Of a stretch of 64,000 bases of DNA, positions 44,634-56,820 are shown piece after piece. Every line of letters begins with the position of its first letter. Position 1 is the stretch's first letter. The DNA lies in NCBI GenBank assembly GCA_021432635.1, contig MU270098.1:1-64000 (forward strand), given 5' to 3'. Source of the DNA: Thozetella sp. PMI_491. Its lineage: Eukaryota > Ascomycota > Sordariomycetes > Chaetosphaeriales > Chaetosphaeriaceae. The position numbers were made by a program, and so were the translations under genes. A model generated the notes under the pieces. It saw nothing but the letters and a program-made list of their open reading frames with translations. It made no database searches and was not told where the DNA came from.

Positions 44634-47389
44634 CGCGCGTAGACAGGCAGGCAGGTCTTGCCGCCTTCGGGAGAGTCGCCTTCAGCGGTAGACGCCCACC
44701 CGCCCGCCGATGGTCGCTATATAACTATTCATGGATCGGATTCCATGAGGCTGGAGACCCTGACCACTCCACTCCGGAATCCGTACCGGCCACGTCAAGT
44801 GCCGATACGAGAGGGGAGGGGAGGGGAGGCAGCGGCGGAGATGCAGGAAAATACCGCACTGCATGGCCAGTCCACGACGAGTATTACGAAGGGTTATCCT
44901 ACTTCAGAGGGTGCTATGTCCTGGTCCACAGTATGTCTCCATGTTCTATGATGAGTCGGATATCGCCCGCTAATTCAGGTAAAAGAATAACCATGTGGTG
45001 GCCAGAAACCTAGCTAGAACACGGACCCAGAGTCTCCGGAGCGGCCAAGGCCAGGCAGCAGCCCTCCGGTCTTCGGGGGTCCCGTTCGCCGCATTGCCAT
45101 AAACATCTGCCCCCAAGACTATGAGAGGATCATGATACCACGTTTGCCGTCCTTGTTGTCGGTTTCCTCGGGGCCATTCCACGCTCCCACCAATCGGAGT
45201 GATGGCGGTAGGCACAAAAACGTCCCAAGGTTCAACAGTAGCTGTACAAACCACCCACCCGATCTCATCGGTATTGGGAGACAGGCAGATCGATCCAACC
45301 TCCACACGCGATACGAAGCGTCCTTAACCTTGGAAAATGGACGAAGAAAAAAGCACAAAAACTGAAGCGGTGCGTCCTAGCATTATCTGGGCCCCAGTGC
45401 TTAGCAGGGCGCCGAGAAGGAACGAACCATAATGGTGGTTTAGGCGCCACTCCATGCTCGACCTTCACACTTTAGTTTATGACGACTGGGCTGAGATGCG
45501 AGCATCGCCGAGGAATACGATGCCTCACGATCAAGTACAAGGGATATTGGGCATTCTGCCACTCTACTTCTAGTTATATTATTTTGCATCTTACAGAGTA
45601 CCGTAACCGAGAATGAGACGCGCAAAAGTCCCTAAAAGTTCTTAATTACCCTCAAGTTGTTGCGGGGGTTGGTAAACGATAAGGAGAAAAGGTGCCGCGT
45701 TTCATTGCTAGGCATGCATAATGCAAGACTAAGGATGGCCTAAGCCTGAGCAACGACTTTTGTCATGAAAAAAACGGGGCTCGAGGAAGGCACTGTACTT
45801 TTGGAAGGATCAAGGCTGTCAGAACTGGATGGAAATCGAGGGCGACTCTGAGCGAAGCTGCTAACTTATGAGAAGTAGGGGCGTTGCGTTGGACATGAGT
45901 TACATTCCACGAGAGCGCTTCACTTTTCCTTGGGCTTAAGATGTTGTCCGATTTGGGAATATATATTTATATCTGTAACTGGTAAATTCTTAGCGATATA
46001 CTTTGGCTTGTTTAGCCTGTATTGGAACAAGTTTTAGTGATATAGAAATTGTTGAGATGCGAGAGATTTTCAAAGGAAATTGGTCAAATATGCCGCGAGG
46101 GCAAACGCCGGGAACACCTATCAAGATGTCTTACACGTCAACGCTACAGGAGAGATGCCAATGGCGCCGTTGTTTGCCTTCTTTTTATAGTGGCCGCCGC
46201 GTGGGAAATCGACCATGTCGATATTACTTACTTTCTAAGGGCAAACACTATGTGCCCGTGCATGATCGAAAACGTGTACCCATACAACCCTGTCACAGGC
46301 ATAAGAGCTTCGTGGAAATGGGTTTCTGGCTGGTGACTAGCCGAGGAAATGGTTCGCTTTCTAGTACTTAAGCTTTATCTTAGGGCTATGTAAAACTTTT
46401 GCAGCAGGGTCTTCAATTAAAATATTATGTGAGTGCTGACAAAAACCCACCATAGGTGCTGGCCCTACAAGGCTAGCTAAAGGATCGCGGCTGTCGGGAG
46501 TCCCAGTCTCCGGTTGAGTATTCAAGTCCTTTGGTAGCTTCAGCCAATCACGCATGGGTCTAAGGAGGGATCACGAGGCATGTTATTGTGTATTGTGTAC
46601 GGAGTAGGGCGGTAAAATCGATGATGAAATTGGTGGTCTGATCGTCAATACGAACTTCTCCCAAGCTCTTTACATTCGAAACTAGGAAAGAAGGTGGCTT
46701 AGCAACTCGGCCGCTGGAGCTATCCCCACAAATGCTGCAGCTTTATTGTTGTTCCTAGCCTTGTCTGCAAAAGCAGATCTTCTCCTGCCAAGTTTCTGAT
46801 CAACAGCTAACTAGGCCTTCGAGCATAGCTTTCCACTGGCTGATGTGCAAACACAGTGGGCCATGCTGAACGATATATGCTACCGTGCAGATGGGGGAGG
46901 CGGCTGCTGTCGGAGATATTGTTGGATCCTTGGTCGTCCGCACGTAGGATTCCCTTGGGCTCAAGTCGGAGAATGTACTCTTATCAGGTCAAGACGCGAG
47001 GCCCGACCTATCAAAGCTCTAGCTACTCTAGGACCAACCCCTCTTTATTTGCCAATTGCCCTCACACTCATTTTAGGCAATTCTGTCCCTGACGAGTTCT
47101 GCACTGCTCATCTACTGCAGAGCCAGTTACCTACCCTCGAGCAGTGCCGATAATTACGCACGGATGGCAGTAATAATCGGGCTGGACTAATTGATGGGGA
47201 ACACCTACGGCAATATTAATACTCTCCACCCACTTTTGCGGCTAGTAGGTATATAGACGACCTCGCAACATGCCTTACACGCACCGAGAAAGGATTCTAG
47301 ATAAGGCATCACTTCGCCTTCGCTTATCACCCACAATACAGAGCAGCTACAATCTCCTGACCGGCGTGGAAATTTTGTAACTAGCAATT
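44634..47389. other. Gene-poor region of 2.8 kb
   Basis: Several plus- and minus-strand frames of 60-165 codons exist, but none has recognisable motifs, splice structure or sustained protein-like composition. A purine-rich GAGGGGAGGGGAGGC tract lies near 44812-44830. The final ~130 bp are the 5' flank of the next gene. Nothing else is supported. Confidence 0.4.
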
Positions 47390-48002
47390 ATGACAAGCAC
47401 AACGAACCTGTGGCTGAGCCTCCTATTAGTGGGACTGCCCAGAACTTGGGGCCAAGACGATTATCCAGGTGTCAAAGGCGGGAAGCTTCCTCAATGGGTT
47501 GACCCCAAGCACCCTCCCTGGGGACTTCCTAATTTTCGCCCCTGTAAGTTAAACAGAGCCGGTTCCCTAGTATTTATCAAAGTGACACTGACATCTCAGG
47601 TCGTGGACCAATATGGGATGGGACACCATGTCCCTCGGACACATATTGTTGGACAGTCGGCGGGTAAGTTTTTCCTCAACTACAATCAGGCAGCAGTGAT
47701 AGAGAACGAAGAGATAGTAAAATTAGGAAAGCTCGAGTTAATTGAGAGCACACTGTCTAAATGCTGATGAATGCACTGATGGTAGCGGGCTTCCTCAAGA
47801 CTGGGCTTTATGCCGGCCATATTCCATGGCAATTGGAAACCCGCCAGGCACAACACAGGCTCCAGCACCGTCAGGGGCCGGAGGCACCGGGGGCAAGTCC
47901 TCATTTATCCCAGATCAACCAATCAAGACAACTCAGTCACCTACCAGCGCTCCCGCTCCAACGCCTAGCTTCGTGCCTGATCAGCCTTATCAGCATGTCT
48001 GA
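47390..48002 (+). CDS. Secreted six-cysteine protein with Pro/Thr-rich tail (157 aa)
   Basis: Predicted exons are 47390-47543, 47600-47663 and 47747-48002; all joins keep frame. A signal peptide ends near TWG (residue 21), so the mature chain starts QDDYPG. A compact core has cysteines at 52, 62, 68, 76, 82 and 95, with GTPCPSDTYCWTVGG in the middle and HCLNADEC after intron 2. A Pro/Ser/Thr-rich tail holds two copies of S-F-(I/V)-PDQP. The middle exon is only 64 bp, and without it the cysteine core is lost, which supports the model. No family is recognised. A secreted or wall-associated effector-like protein is likely. It is not related in sequence to the 31.3-33.5 kb pair. Confidence 0.65.
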
Positions 48003-48259
48003 AGTGGATCAATTCAATCATGCTCACCTACACTTTGTACAAGATATATCAACTGTGGCTAAGGTTCCAGGTATGGCATTCGGTGTACAAGCTAAACGTG
48101 TCGGTTTGCTTGTGCTAGCTTAGTTGCGAGCCCTGGTCCATGTGAATATTGTCAAAAATAGGAAGTATTTATAGCGATTTTATCTTGATATAGCTAGTTA
48201 GGGAGGAAGTATAGATTCTACCTCTTCTCGCACTATATAATAATTCACGGAAAGTTCTA

Positions 48260-51200
48260 TCAATCCTGATTTGGTTCAATAATCATTCTCTGATGAAGAG
48301 CATAGCAAACAGCACCCCTCGCCGCGGCGAGGTTCATATCCGACTCGGGCCTCAGCAGCGTGATCCCCGTTCCTAGATCTGCCATGGCCCGCTTCAATTC
48401 CAGGTAAAGCAAGCGGCAGGATGCGTACGAGCCCGCCATCAATACACACTAATTAAATGTCAATAACTTTGTGTGTGATATAATGTGCCGAGTTTGCATC
48501 TAGGAGGAGTGGCTTACTGTCACGCGACGTCGAGGCTCGTGAAGCTCTAGAATTGTGGCAAGCAACATTTCCCGTATCCTTTTTACAGAGGGATTGAAGC
48601 ATTCTCGAATCTCTGCTTCTGTGAACTGGACGCAGCCATTCTCGATGACAGTAAGTCCTGGGGGAAGATCAAATGGGATATCCCAAGGCCCTCCGGAAGC
48701 TATTGCACAATCGTCGTCGATAAATAAACCTCTGAACTTTGCTCTTGCAGACATGTAGAGGGAGTCGGTGGATGAATCCTCTGGCTCGACCTTGGAGGAA
48801 CTTCGGGCAAGTTTGAGCTTTTCGTAAAGAAGCTTCATGCAAAATGCAGTTTCAGCATGGAAGGATCTAGAAAGCCAAGGGTCAGGATCAGGAAACTGCT
48901 AATTGACCACGTCACTCACCCCCATAACCTAGCTTTTGAAAGCCCCAGTTGAGACATGGTTGCTGATTGACTGTCACCACCCTTGTCTTGGACTATCTCA
49001 TAGGAAGTGCACTCAACGAGTACCTCCTCGCAGTTTAGTACAATAACCACTTGGGGATTTGAGGGCTCGGGGGAGAGGAGCTTCCAATATGGCAGCTCGC
49101 CACGGAAGAGAAATCCAGCTGCAATAGCTAAGGATGAGCAGATGAGGTGCGAGCTAGAGCAAATATTGGACCTGATCATCTCCAAAACTTCCACTCCAGT
49201 CGACTGCACCAGGATATCCGGTACGGCGACAATGAGAGCATCTAGAGTCATCCCCGTATCCATCAAGCGGTTTCGATTGTCTTCGAGCCATTTTGCTGTC
49301 TTGCTGCTAACGTCTTGCAGATATTTCGAAATCGCCTGTCCAACAGGGATGCCTCGCTGTTGGTCTGGGGAGTAGCTTCGTATAAGCGGGTCCGGTAATG
49401 CGTTGCTCTCGCTCTCACTGCTCTGGTTCAGACGTAGGCGGATAAGTCTCAGAAAATTCTGCGGGTGATCACAAAATGCATCTTGCTCCGGTCGGAAAGG
49501 GGTGTCAAGATGCGGCGGTTGGCCGGTGGTTGACTGGGGCTGGGAGGAGTATTAGCAAAAGGAACGTAAATGCCTAAAACATTGACCTTGAGCATATGAC
49601 CGAGAAATACGACCTACCTCGAAGGGGCATGTATGAAGCCCGTCAAATCCGCCCAAGGATGCAACTACGCTAGTAGAGTTTATGCCAAGGTGTATCGCCA
49701 TGGCAGTCTCGCCACCGAGAGACACCTCTTCCCATGTTGATGAAATGATAATACTAGGACTTGCAATGCTTGGGTGGGACGAGAGGGAGGTTATGGGAGA
49801 TTTTGCATCTGGTGCCTTAGATGGTGTGGAAAAGTCTTCGTAGACGAATGATTCTAAAACGGGCCCCAAACTTCGTCGTCTATGCGGCATTGCCTTCGGA
49901 ATCCCTATGGTTATTCGACCTGGAGGAGGAATCTGTATCTCAAGGGGGGTTTGTAGGGGTTCCGTTTGGTTAGTAGGCGTCCTCGGTCGCGATTTGAAGG
50001 TCCATGAAACAGGGGACACCCGTCCAGAATCCTCTTCATCATACGGAGGGTGTGTGCCATCATCCGTGTAGGTCAGGGATAGCCCTTCAGGGCCTAGAGA
50101 TTGTTGCGGAGACGCTAGTTCGAGGTCGGAAAAATCGTTACTGTCTAACCTGGCTCGAACCTGTTGGTCTCGATTAGCCGTGAGATTCAGGGCATCTGCC
50201 GTGCATGCTAAACTCAATGGCCAATAGGGGATAAATCGACTATCTTGGTCCATCTCATCCAGGCTGCCAATATGAAGTGATAATATTTCTGTGTCATTCG
50301 TTAGCTATTCGGCACTGAGTGCGCAATCCCGGACCACGCTTACGCTTGGTTAATGCCTCTTCGACGGTGTCCACTTTGCGGACTTGTCTGCCCGAGATAT
50401 CCTCCTTGACATCATGGGACATTCTAAATATTTCACCTTGACCAAGGGCCTGGTTCGTCGAGTCAATACTCAATGCAATGAACTCTTTTCCAGTGTCCAT
50501 TGCAGCAACATCTGCCTCTAAATGGTCGTCCTCTTCCGCACGGTCAAGCCCAGTCCTCGTTGTCTCGAGGATGGGTATTTTCGTCTCTTGTTGAGAAATT
50601 TCAGTAGCGCCTGATAGATTTCTGGATGTCATATCTAATTCGTCTGTCGCATTTGCCGGGTCACTGGCCTGAGGGAGCTCTGGAACCGGCCCGAACGCAG
50701 TGGATATCAGAGTGCTGTGGCCCTCAATATATGCTTTCGCGTTTATGGGAGAATCATGAGACTGGAGTTGTACAAGCTTGTGGAGATCCAGTTTTGAGGA
50801 TTTGATGAGCGAGTGTCGAACAGCCTCGGCCTCAATGGAGTCTCCTCTCTTCTGGCAAATCTGCGCCAGGAGGATCAGGCTTTCGTCATAGTCCGTACTC
50901 GACTTTCCAAGAATCTTCCTTGTTCCCTGAAGGGCCAATTTACAGGCCTCATATGCCTCCGGGATCCTATCGCATTCAAGATGGGCGAGCGCAATGGCGT
51001 GCAACAAGCGGAAGACAGAAAGATTACCGCTGGCCTTGGACTTTGTTAAGGACGCCATAACGCTGGAAGCCGCCTCCCATTTTTCCTGTAAGCAGCAGCA
51101 AAGAGCTAGCCTGAATTTTAATAGCCCGAAATGCTCGGCACGGGAATTTTCTCCCGTCGACTCCTCGATTGCTTTACGCAGGAACTGTTCTGCCATATAA

Positions 51201-52524
51201 TAGTCCTTCTCGTTGAACTTCTCTAAGGCAATCTCTTCGCAATTGCTAAGCAAATCAGCCATGATGTCTGTTTCAATATCTGATTCTGTCTCTTCTTTTC
51301 CAGATTCCCATGAATCATCTCGTCTGCCGGTGGTCTGAATTTGCCGACTATGGGCAAGATCCCAAGAGTCAGGGGCCGCGATATTCGTCATCGGTTCAGT
51401 TTGGCTTGTCCCCTCGCTAAGGAGAGTGCTAGATTCGGTAGTCTCGTCCCAGGAATGTAATGGGGGATGGGAATCACGCCTTTGAACCGAACTCCACCGC
51501 TCGATGCGTTGGCGTGTTTCTTCGGCAAGTCCGCCATATTCACTTCCAAACATGTAGGTACGCTCGCTGAGGGCCGAACGATCAAACATGTCGTTCTGGT
51601 TGATACTTAGTCCCCGAGAAGCCCCTGATCGATGAATTACGCTTGATCCTAATGCATGCGAGAGAGTATTGGAGGGTGGTAGGCGCAAAGAGGGGATTGA
51701 GGGAGCCCGATCGCGCCTTGTGCTTGCTGTCGAGCTTGCGCTTGAATGGAAGCGTTGCGCCACTTTGCCGAGCGCCTCGAGATTCTGTGATATTCGGTAG
51801 TCAAATGCCCCCATCTGAGTCTTGGTCGGCTGGGAAGCGTCCAAGACATTATGTACAAGGACTCTCAATAGCCTTAGCTCCTCCAGAATGGAGTCCGATG
51901 ATGCGTTGGAGCGCAGTGACAAAGCTCTGAGAAAGAAGTCAGCATGTAAATTGGCGCGCGACCTCCCGGGTCGACGAACATATTCACAACTGAAATTGAT
52001 GTTTGCATGGCGCAATTGGACTTATATATATTGTCCCGATAGTGGTCAATTTCCTCTGCACGCTTCGTTGCCGCCAGGTACAGCTTCGGTCGCCGGAATA
52101 GGGTTTTAGATGCCTCGGCAGAGCTCTTGATCTCGCGAAGGATCTGGTCGAGCTTCTCCACCGAAATGATGCAATCCATGGTGGCATTGTGTATTGTTGT
52201 CCACATCTCAGCATCTACGTGCGCTAATGTGAGCTGCTGATTGGTACACCGACGCATTGTGGTCTCGACCGACGCCAGGATCTTCGCAAGGAGGGTAGTC
52301 TCCTTGGAAAGACCAGATATCCGCCGGTCGACACTCCGAACCCCATCGACGACTTCATTGATACACTGGCTGATCTATGATTTCATGTTAGGTTGGTATG
52401 CCCTCTCGAAATTGACCCTAAGAGCATGTGCATCGGCTCGATCATGTCCTCCGGGGTGGAATAGTACCTTTCCTACTGTTATCAGTAATGAACCGGCGCA
52501 TGTTGCGATCGATATCGGGTCCAT
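48260..52524 (-). CDS. Fusion protein: Fungal_N-like head, TPR-like middle, Hsp70-like C-terminal domain (1,273 aa)
   Basis: Predicted exons on the minus strand are 52524-52468, 52374-52022, 51926-50344, 50288-49618, 49539-48920, 48866-48518 and 48448-48260. The start MDPISIATCAGSLL and the helical EIDHYRDNIYKALSLR region resemble the Fungal_N head of many fungal STAND and ankyrin proteins (residues 1-165). Residues about 360-515 are TPR-like helices (EKDYYMAEQFLRKAI, DRIPEAYEACKLAL). Residues about 855-1273 follow the Hsp70/actin fold: IHLGINSTSVVASLGGF (phosphate 1), NPSVKRIREML, VLMAGSYASCRLLY (adenosine-type segment) and ARGAVCYAL. Phosphate loops are degenerate, so ATP use is doubtful. 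The 43 bp between the two long open frames is part of a clean intron (GTAAGC, CTAAC, CAG), so this is one gene. The exon 2 donor (GTCCAA) is the weakest join. Confidence 0.78.
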
Positions 52525-53879
52525 TCTCGCGTCGACCGCTAGCTACCTGTTCAGGTTGGGAGGTGTCAGGTTTAACCGCATGAATCCGTGTTGTATTGCT
52601 CTGCTTCTTCGTTGTTCCTGTCAGCTCTCCCTTCCACTGGGTAGCACCAGCAGATATTTTACATGGGTGTCCTCACGTGCTTTCCAGTGACCCACACCTG
52701 CGTATCTGCAGTGACAGGAGGAATGATTCTGGGAAGCGACAAAAAAGCGTCGGGGAAGGCTCTGATTAAGGCAGCAAGGCTTTGTGCCATAAGCAAGCTG
52801 TTGAGGAGAAGTTGCGCCTGCAGATGATCCCGGTCTAGACATCTCAGCCGAAGCGCCACTTGCCCTGGGCCTTAGCATTGCAATCATCACGTAAGTTGCC
52901 AATGCTGACACTAAAGTATAACTAAAACGAATGATGCACCGAGGATCTTCCCTGCTTAACGCCGATTCAACATCATTTCTCTCGAGAAGAAGCTATGCGA
53001 ATAACTCTGGGCGGCGGGGCTGCGCAACAACCCCGTACACAGCGTACTCTTACCCCCCACCTTGGCTACGGCTTCACTCAATAAGCCAGCGCCACGCGAC
53101 GCCTCCATCACGAAGAACAGAGCTAAAATGTGCCCTGCCAAGCCTCGTTTTGGGTACTAGAGCTCATAGCGCAAATTCCATGCCTGCCAAAGACTATCAC
53201 GAGCGTGGGTAACAACTTGATATCTGAAGGCGCGCAGCCTTGCATCCCCCGATGCATTTGTGCTGGCTGTGGCAATCACGCCCATCAGATCAGTAACCAC
53301 GCGTTCTCAAGGTTGCAGTCCTTATCAAGTCTGCATGAACATCTGGAGCCAAGTACATTTTTGGAGAACTGCGTCCCATGCACATAGCCTATCGCCTAGC
53401 ACTTCGCTCCGCGTTTGGCATGGTTACAGCTCGGGGGGTCCTCCTGCAACTCCGCGATCAAGTATAAATATCTAGGCACATTGCACTCCATTCAATAATA
53501 TACTAGATTGGTATAGTATATAAATTTAGACCTTTCCACCTAGAACCACTGTTTATAGAAAGTGCGACATGCTGAGGTTGATGCGGCAGCTAAGGCAAGA
53601 TCAACCGCGGGCTGGCCATTTTAATTCTGCCTTACGAAGGCTACGGTTTACTTCGGGATCGTCTTTTGTGGGAGAGGGGGGGAGGGTGGGGGGCTGGATC
53701 CTTTGTACAGTACATGCGAATACCCTGTGATACCCTAGCGGCATTTGCGCTCTTCTCATACGCCTCTCTATATCGAAGGGAGTATAGATTATATACTATA
53801 AGCGTTTATCTCTATTAATAGACGGAACTTTTTATCGCGGCTGAGAAATACACAGCTCGTCAGGCTACTCTACTTTATC
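52525..53879. other. Gene-poor region
   Basis: No coding frame is supported in the 5' flank of the fusion gene and beyond. AT-rich stretches occur near 53490-53530 and 53760-53830, and a G-rich tract lies near 53672-53692. Confidence 0.4.
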
Positions 53880-54850
53880 TATTTCTTTACCTTCAACATA
53901 ACTACATACTTACCTAAAGAGATATATAGAAAAAGTATCAACGAGTTCCAGCTAGAGCAGTCCTTTAAGTACAAGGATGCTAGGGTTAAGACAAAGCGAA
54001 CGAGAGATCTAGTATTTAGAACCAAGCGTTTTATACACGTCGGTGAACGATCTCTGCTCGGTATTACGGTACAAGCAGCTGGTGAAGGGGGAATTTCTCC
54101 ATTCCCTAATTCCCGTAGCATAGAGTCAATAGATGCCTCCGTCACATAGATCAACTATGACGAGCGTGTAGAGCCTCAATACGGCTATAACCGCCCACAA
54201 GATATCAAGGTGCAAGCTCCCAACGCACCAGTAAATGTAATTGATCGCCTGTTAGCTATTTGGCCTGTTTTATAGGAAGAACTAATCCGTCCTTCGACTT
54301 CAGTTCTCTATACCATCCGCGACTCCCTTCCGCTCTGTTACCCACCCCCTTTATCACACATTTCTACACAGTTGTCACACTGGTGGCCGCTGGTCGCGTT
54401 ACTAGAGCCTCTCAAGATCGTCTATACACATACAAATGTTACAAAAGACCGGCAAGAGCGATATAACTTAGGAGCCTATCGTTAGCTTCGGCAATCCTTT
54501 ATCCAAGATCATATCGACGACGTCGATCATCTATCTAGGAGCGATGCCGCAACCATAGAACGGTTATTTATTCTCGTAGATCGGCGTCAGTGTCAACGGT
54601 GAACAGGTACGATCTAATTTAGGGCATCATAGGCTCCTACCCTGCGGGGCAGAGCGAATGTTCGGGTTCTAGTGCCGATACTGCGTGGTGCATCTCGAAC
54701 GAGGTGTATGGGCTTGACTCAAGCAGTGTACCTAACTCACAGTTTATAAATGATAATCGAACGGCCAATGTAAACTACTTGAACAGTATCGTATTTGGCT
54801 ACAAACTCGACACGTCAAATTACACGTGGACGCAGAAGATTCAGGCCTAA
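53880..54850 (+). pseudogene. Decayed coding sequence, family unknown
   Basis: Plus-strand reading shows two stretches of clear protein-like composition. One covers about 53890-54470 and the other about 54620-54850; the latter encodes a Cys/Asn/Ser-rich segment including WCISNEVYGLD. Neither is intact and no start, splice sites or family could be assigned. AT content is raised compared with nearby genes, which would fit repeat-induced or neutral decay. It could be a former host gene or part of a mobile element. Confidence 0.4.
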
Positions 54851-55620
54851 GATCAAGAAATTTCTATCACGAGGACGTATGCCAGGCTCGCGGACAAGCA
54901 ATGCTCCAGCTTGAGGTAGTGCCGACAAAAGCCTGGGGAAGCTAGAAGCAGGATGGCGTGTTTTGTATAGCGTGTTTTGCGCGCTATGCTCCACACTCCA
55001 CACTTGAGCTTGATATAGTACGGAGTTATCCGCGCCTGTGCATGGTTCGTTTCCTGGCAAGTGACGAAATATGCTAGGTTCGATGAGTTTCCCCTGCTAG
55101 TGTCGTGGCCTCTGTGCCTATGCCTTGGAACAGTCGGCAAGCCTGGCTTAATCCCGTTCGTGTACGTATCCCCGACCGGCAGCGATGTGGGACAGGAAGC
55201 TGTTGGAGCTCGCTGCTTGGCTACGGAGTCGCTGCAAAGTCGATGCAAGGGGTAGCTCCGTCTCGGCATTACGAAAACAGTGGCAACAGATGTGCACTGT
55301 CGCTCGTATTCAAGGGGGCTGGGCCGCTTTGATCAGGTTACGACGGACTTGATTGGATGGAACAAATTAGGCTAATGCACTGTGCCTTGGCACAAATAGA
55401 CGGCTCCACCCTATGGCACCTTGGGCAGTTACAAATAAAATTGGGCAAGCGCCCTGGACGGGCAACCAAGACATCCATCTAGGTCCTCTTGCTTCAAGGT
55501 CTCCCAGTGCTCCAGTCATTCGTTCTAGTTAACTTGCAAATTCCAAACTGCAAACAAAAAAGTCATTCGTTTTCACTTGCAATCTCCAACCAAGAAAGAA
55601 TCCCTAATCAATAATCCACG
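54851..55620. other. Intergenic region; 5' flank of GPI-type protein gene
   Basis: No supported gene lies here. The ~100 bp before the next ATG contain two similar copies of a CATTCGTT...CTTGCAA.TC.CCAA block (about 55516-55545 and 55564-55590). This small direct duplication sits in the presumed 5' untranslated region. Confidence 0.4.
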
Positions 55621-56306
55621 ATGCGTTACTCTGGCCTCGTTCTTGCTGCTGTCGGCGCTGCTCTAGCCGAGGAGCACACCACTGTGGGTTCCCCCAAAAC
55701 CGCGCCGCTTCTTCCCCGCGATCTATGGGGCTGCATAAAGTCGCGATCAAAACAATGAAACTAATGCAAACACCCCCGCCATAGGTCCTCACGATCGGCT
55801 ACACAAACAGTGCCGGCTCGGCCGTCACCGCCGTCACCACCTACACCTACGAATACGAGAACCCTCTCACTTCGCTCCTGACCCAGACCAACTCGGATGG
55901 CGTCATCACGGGCGGCGCCGCGACCATTCTCATCACCAGCCAGCCCCCGGTCGTGACCAGCCAGCCTGGCGTCGAGACCTCGCAGCCCCCCGTGGCCACC
56001 ATTCCCGCCGGTCTGCCTGACGGCGAACACACCATCGTCCTGCCGGTGGGCAATGGCACCGGCGTCACCAGCTTCACCGTCAGTGTCGGACCTTCTACTA
56101 CCGTAGTCCTCACTCCCGAGGCCAGCACCACTGCCGGCAAGCCCACCGGCTCTGGCTCTGGCTCTGGATCGTCCAGTGGGTCGCCCACTGGCTCCTCCAC
56201 TTCCTCCAGCGCCTCTTCGAGCTCAACTGGCAACGCTGCCTCCGGCTTTGCGCCCGCTTCCGCTGGCCTGCTCTCGCTGGGTGCTCTGTTGGCTGCTCTG
56301 TTCTAA
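55621..56306 (+). CDS. Secreted Ser/Thr-rich protein with GPI-anchor signal (194 aa)
   Basis: Predicted exons are 55621-55683 and 55785-56306. A signal peptide (MRYSGLVLAAVGAALAEE) heads the chain. The middle is Val/Thr/Pro-rich with the near-repeats SQPPVVT and SQPGVET. A Ser/Gly stretch at about residues 145-170 serves as a stalk. The end (ASGFAPASAGLLSLGALLAALF) is a hydrophobic tail after a small-residue omega-site region, as in GPI-anchored fungal cell-wall proteins. No enzymatic domain is seen. A structural or adhesive wall role is likely by composition only. The donor GTGGGT is acceptable. Homologues with similar layout are common in filamentous ascomycetes. Confidence 0.82.
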
Positions 56307-56820
56307 GGGGACTCTAAGTCTCCTCAGCACGTCGATGCTGCTGAGCAAAAATAATATGGTGACGATGTAGGAATAATACTCGAGGCTGCCGGATGGGCCG
56401 AGGGCGCCATGTTGGTGACCCATTGTCGGACCTATGAATTGTCTGAATAATGAGATGGCATCCGCTTGGCGGTATATCCACGGCTGGGTCGGGGCAGTGA
56501 AGGGGGCGAAGCTGGATGGAAGCATCAGGGTTGGAAGCCCATATCCATAGCACCTAATTAGTTTGCATCGGTTGGCAGGTAAAATATACGCATAACCATA
56601 GCTTCCAGAACAAGGTTTTCGGCTCACACGGATCCGCCGCGTCTGAATGTTTTCTGTTGTTCAAGTAGCTCAGATCCGTCGACGTAACACGGGAACATCC
56701 TAGACCAAGCACGGATACGTTTACAAGTGCTCCGTGTCTCTAACTTTCCATCTTACATTCTATATATCCATATACGCCTTGCCATTTTCACCACTGCGGC
56801 CACCATTCCACGGGACCTCC
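56307..56820. other. Convergent intergenic region
   Basis: This 514 bp lies between the 3' ends of the GPI-type gene and the DUF6594 gene. No coding feature is seen. Just after the GPI-type stop, CAGCACGTCGATGCTG can fold into a short hairpin (about 56327-56342). Confidence 0.4.

Noticed and set aside
44516-45013. Plus-strand frame of 165 codons
   Set aside because: Overlaps the more protein-like minus-strand fragment and has random-like composition.
50254-50293. Boundary between two tandem minus-strand genes
   Set aside because: The gap lies within a good intron with donor GTAAGC, a CTAAC branch point and a CAG acceptor. The downstream frame continues the Hsp70-like domain, so one gene is preferred.
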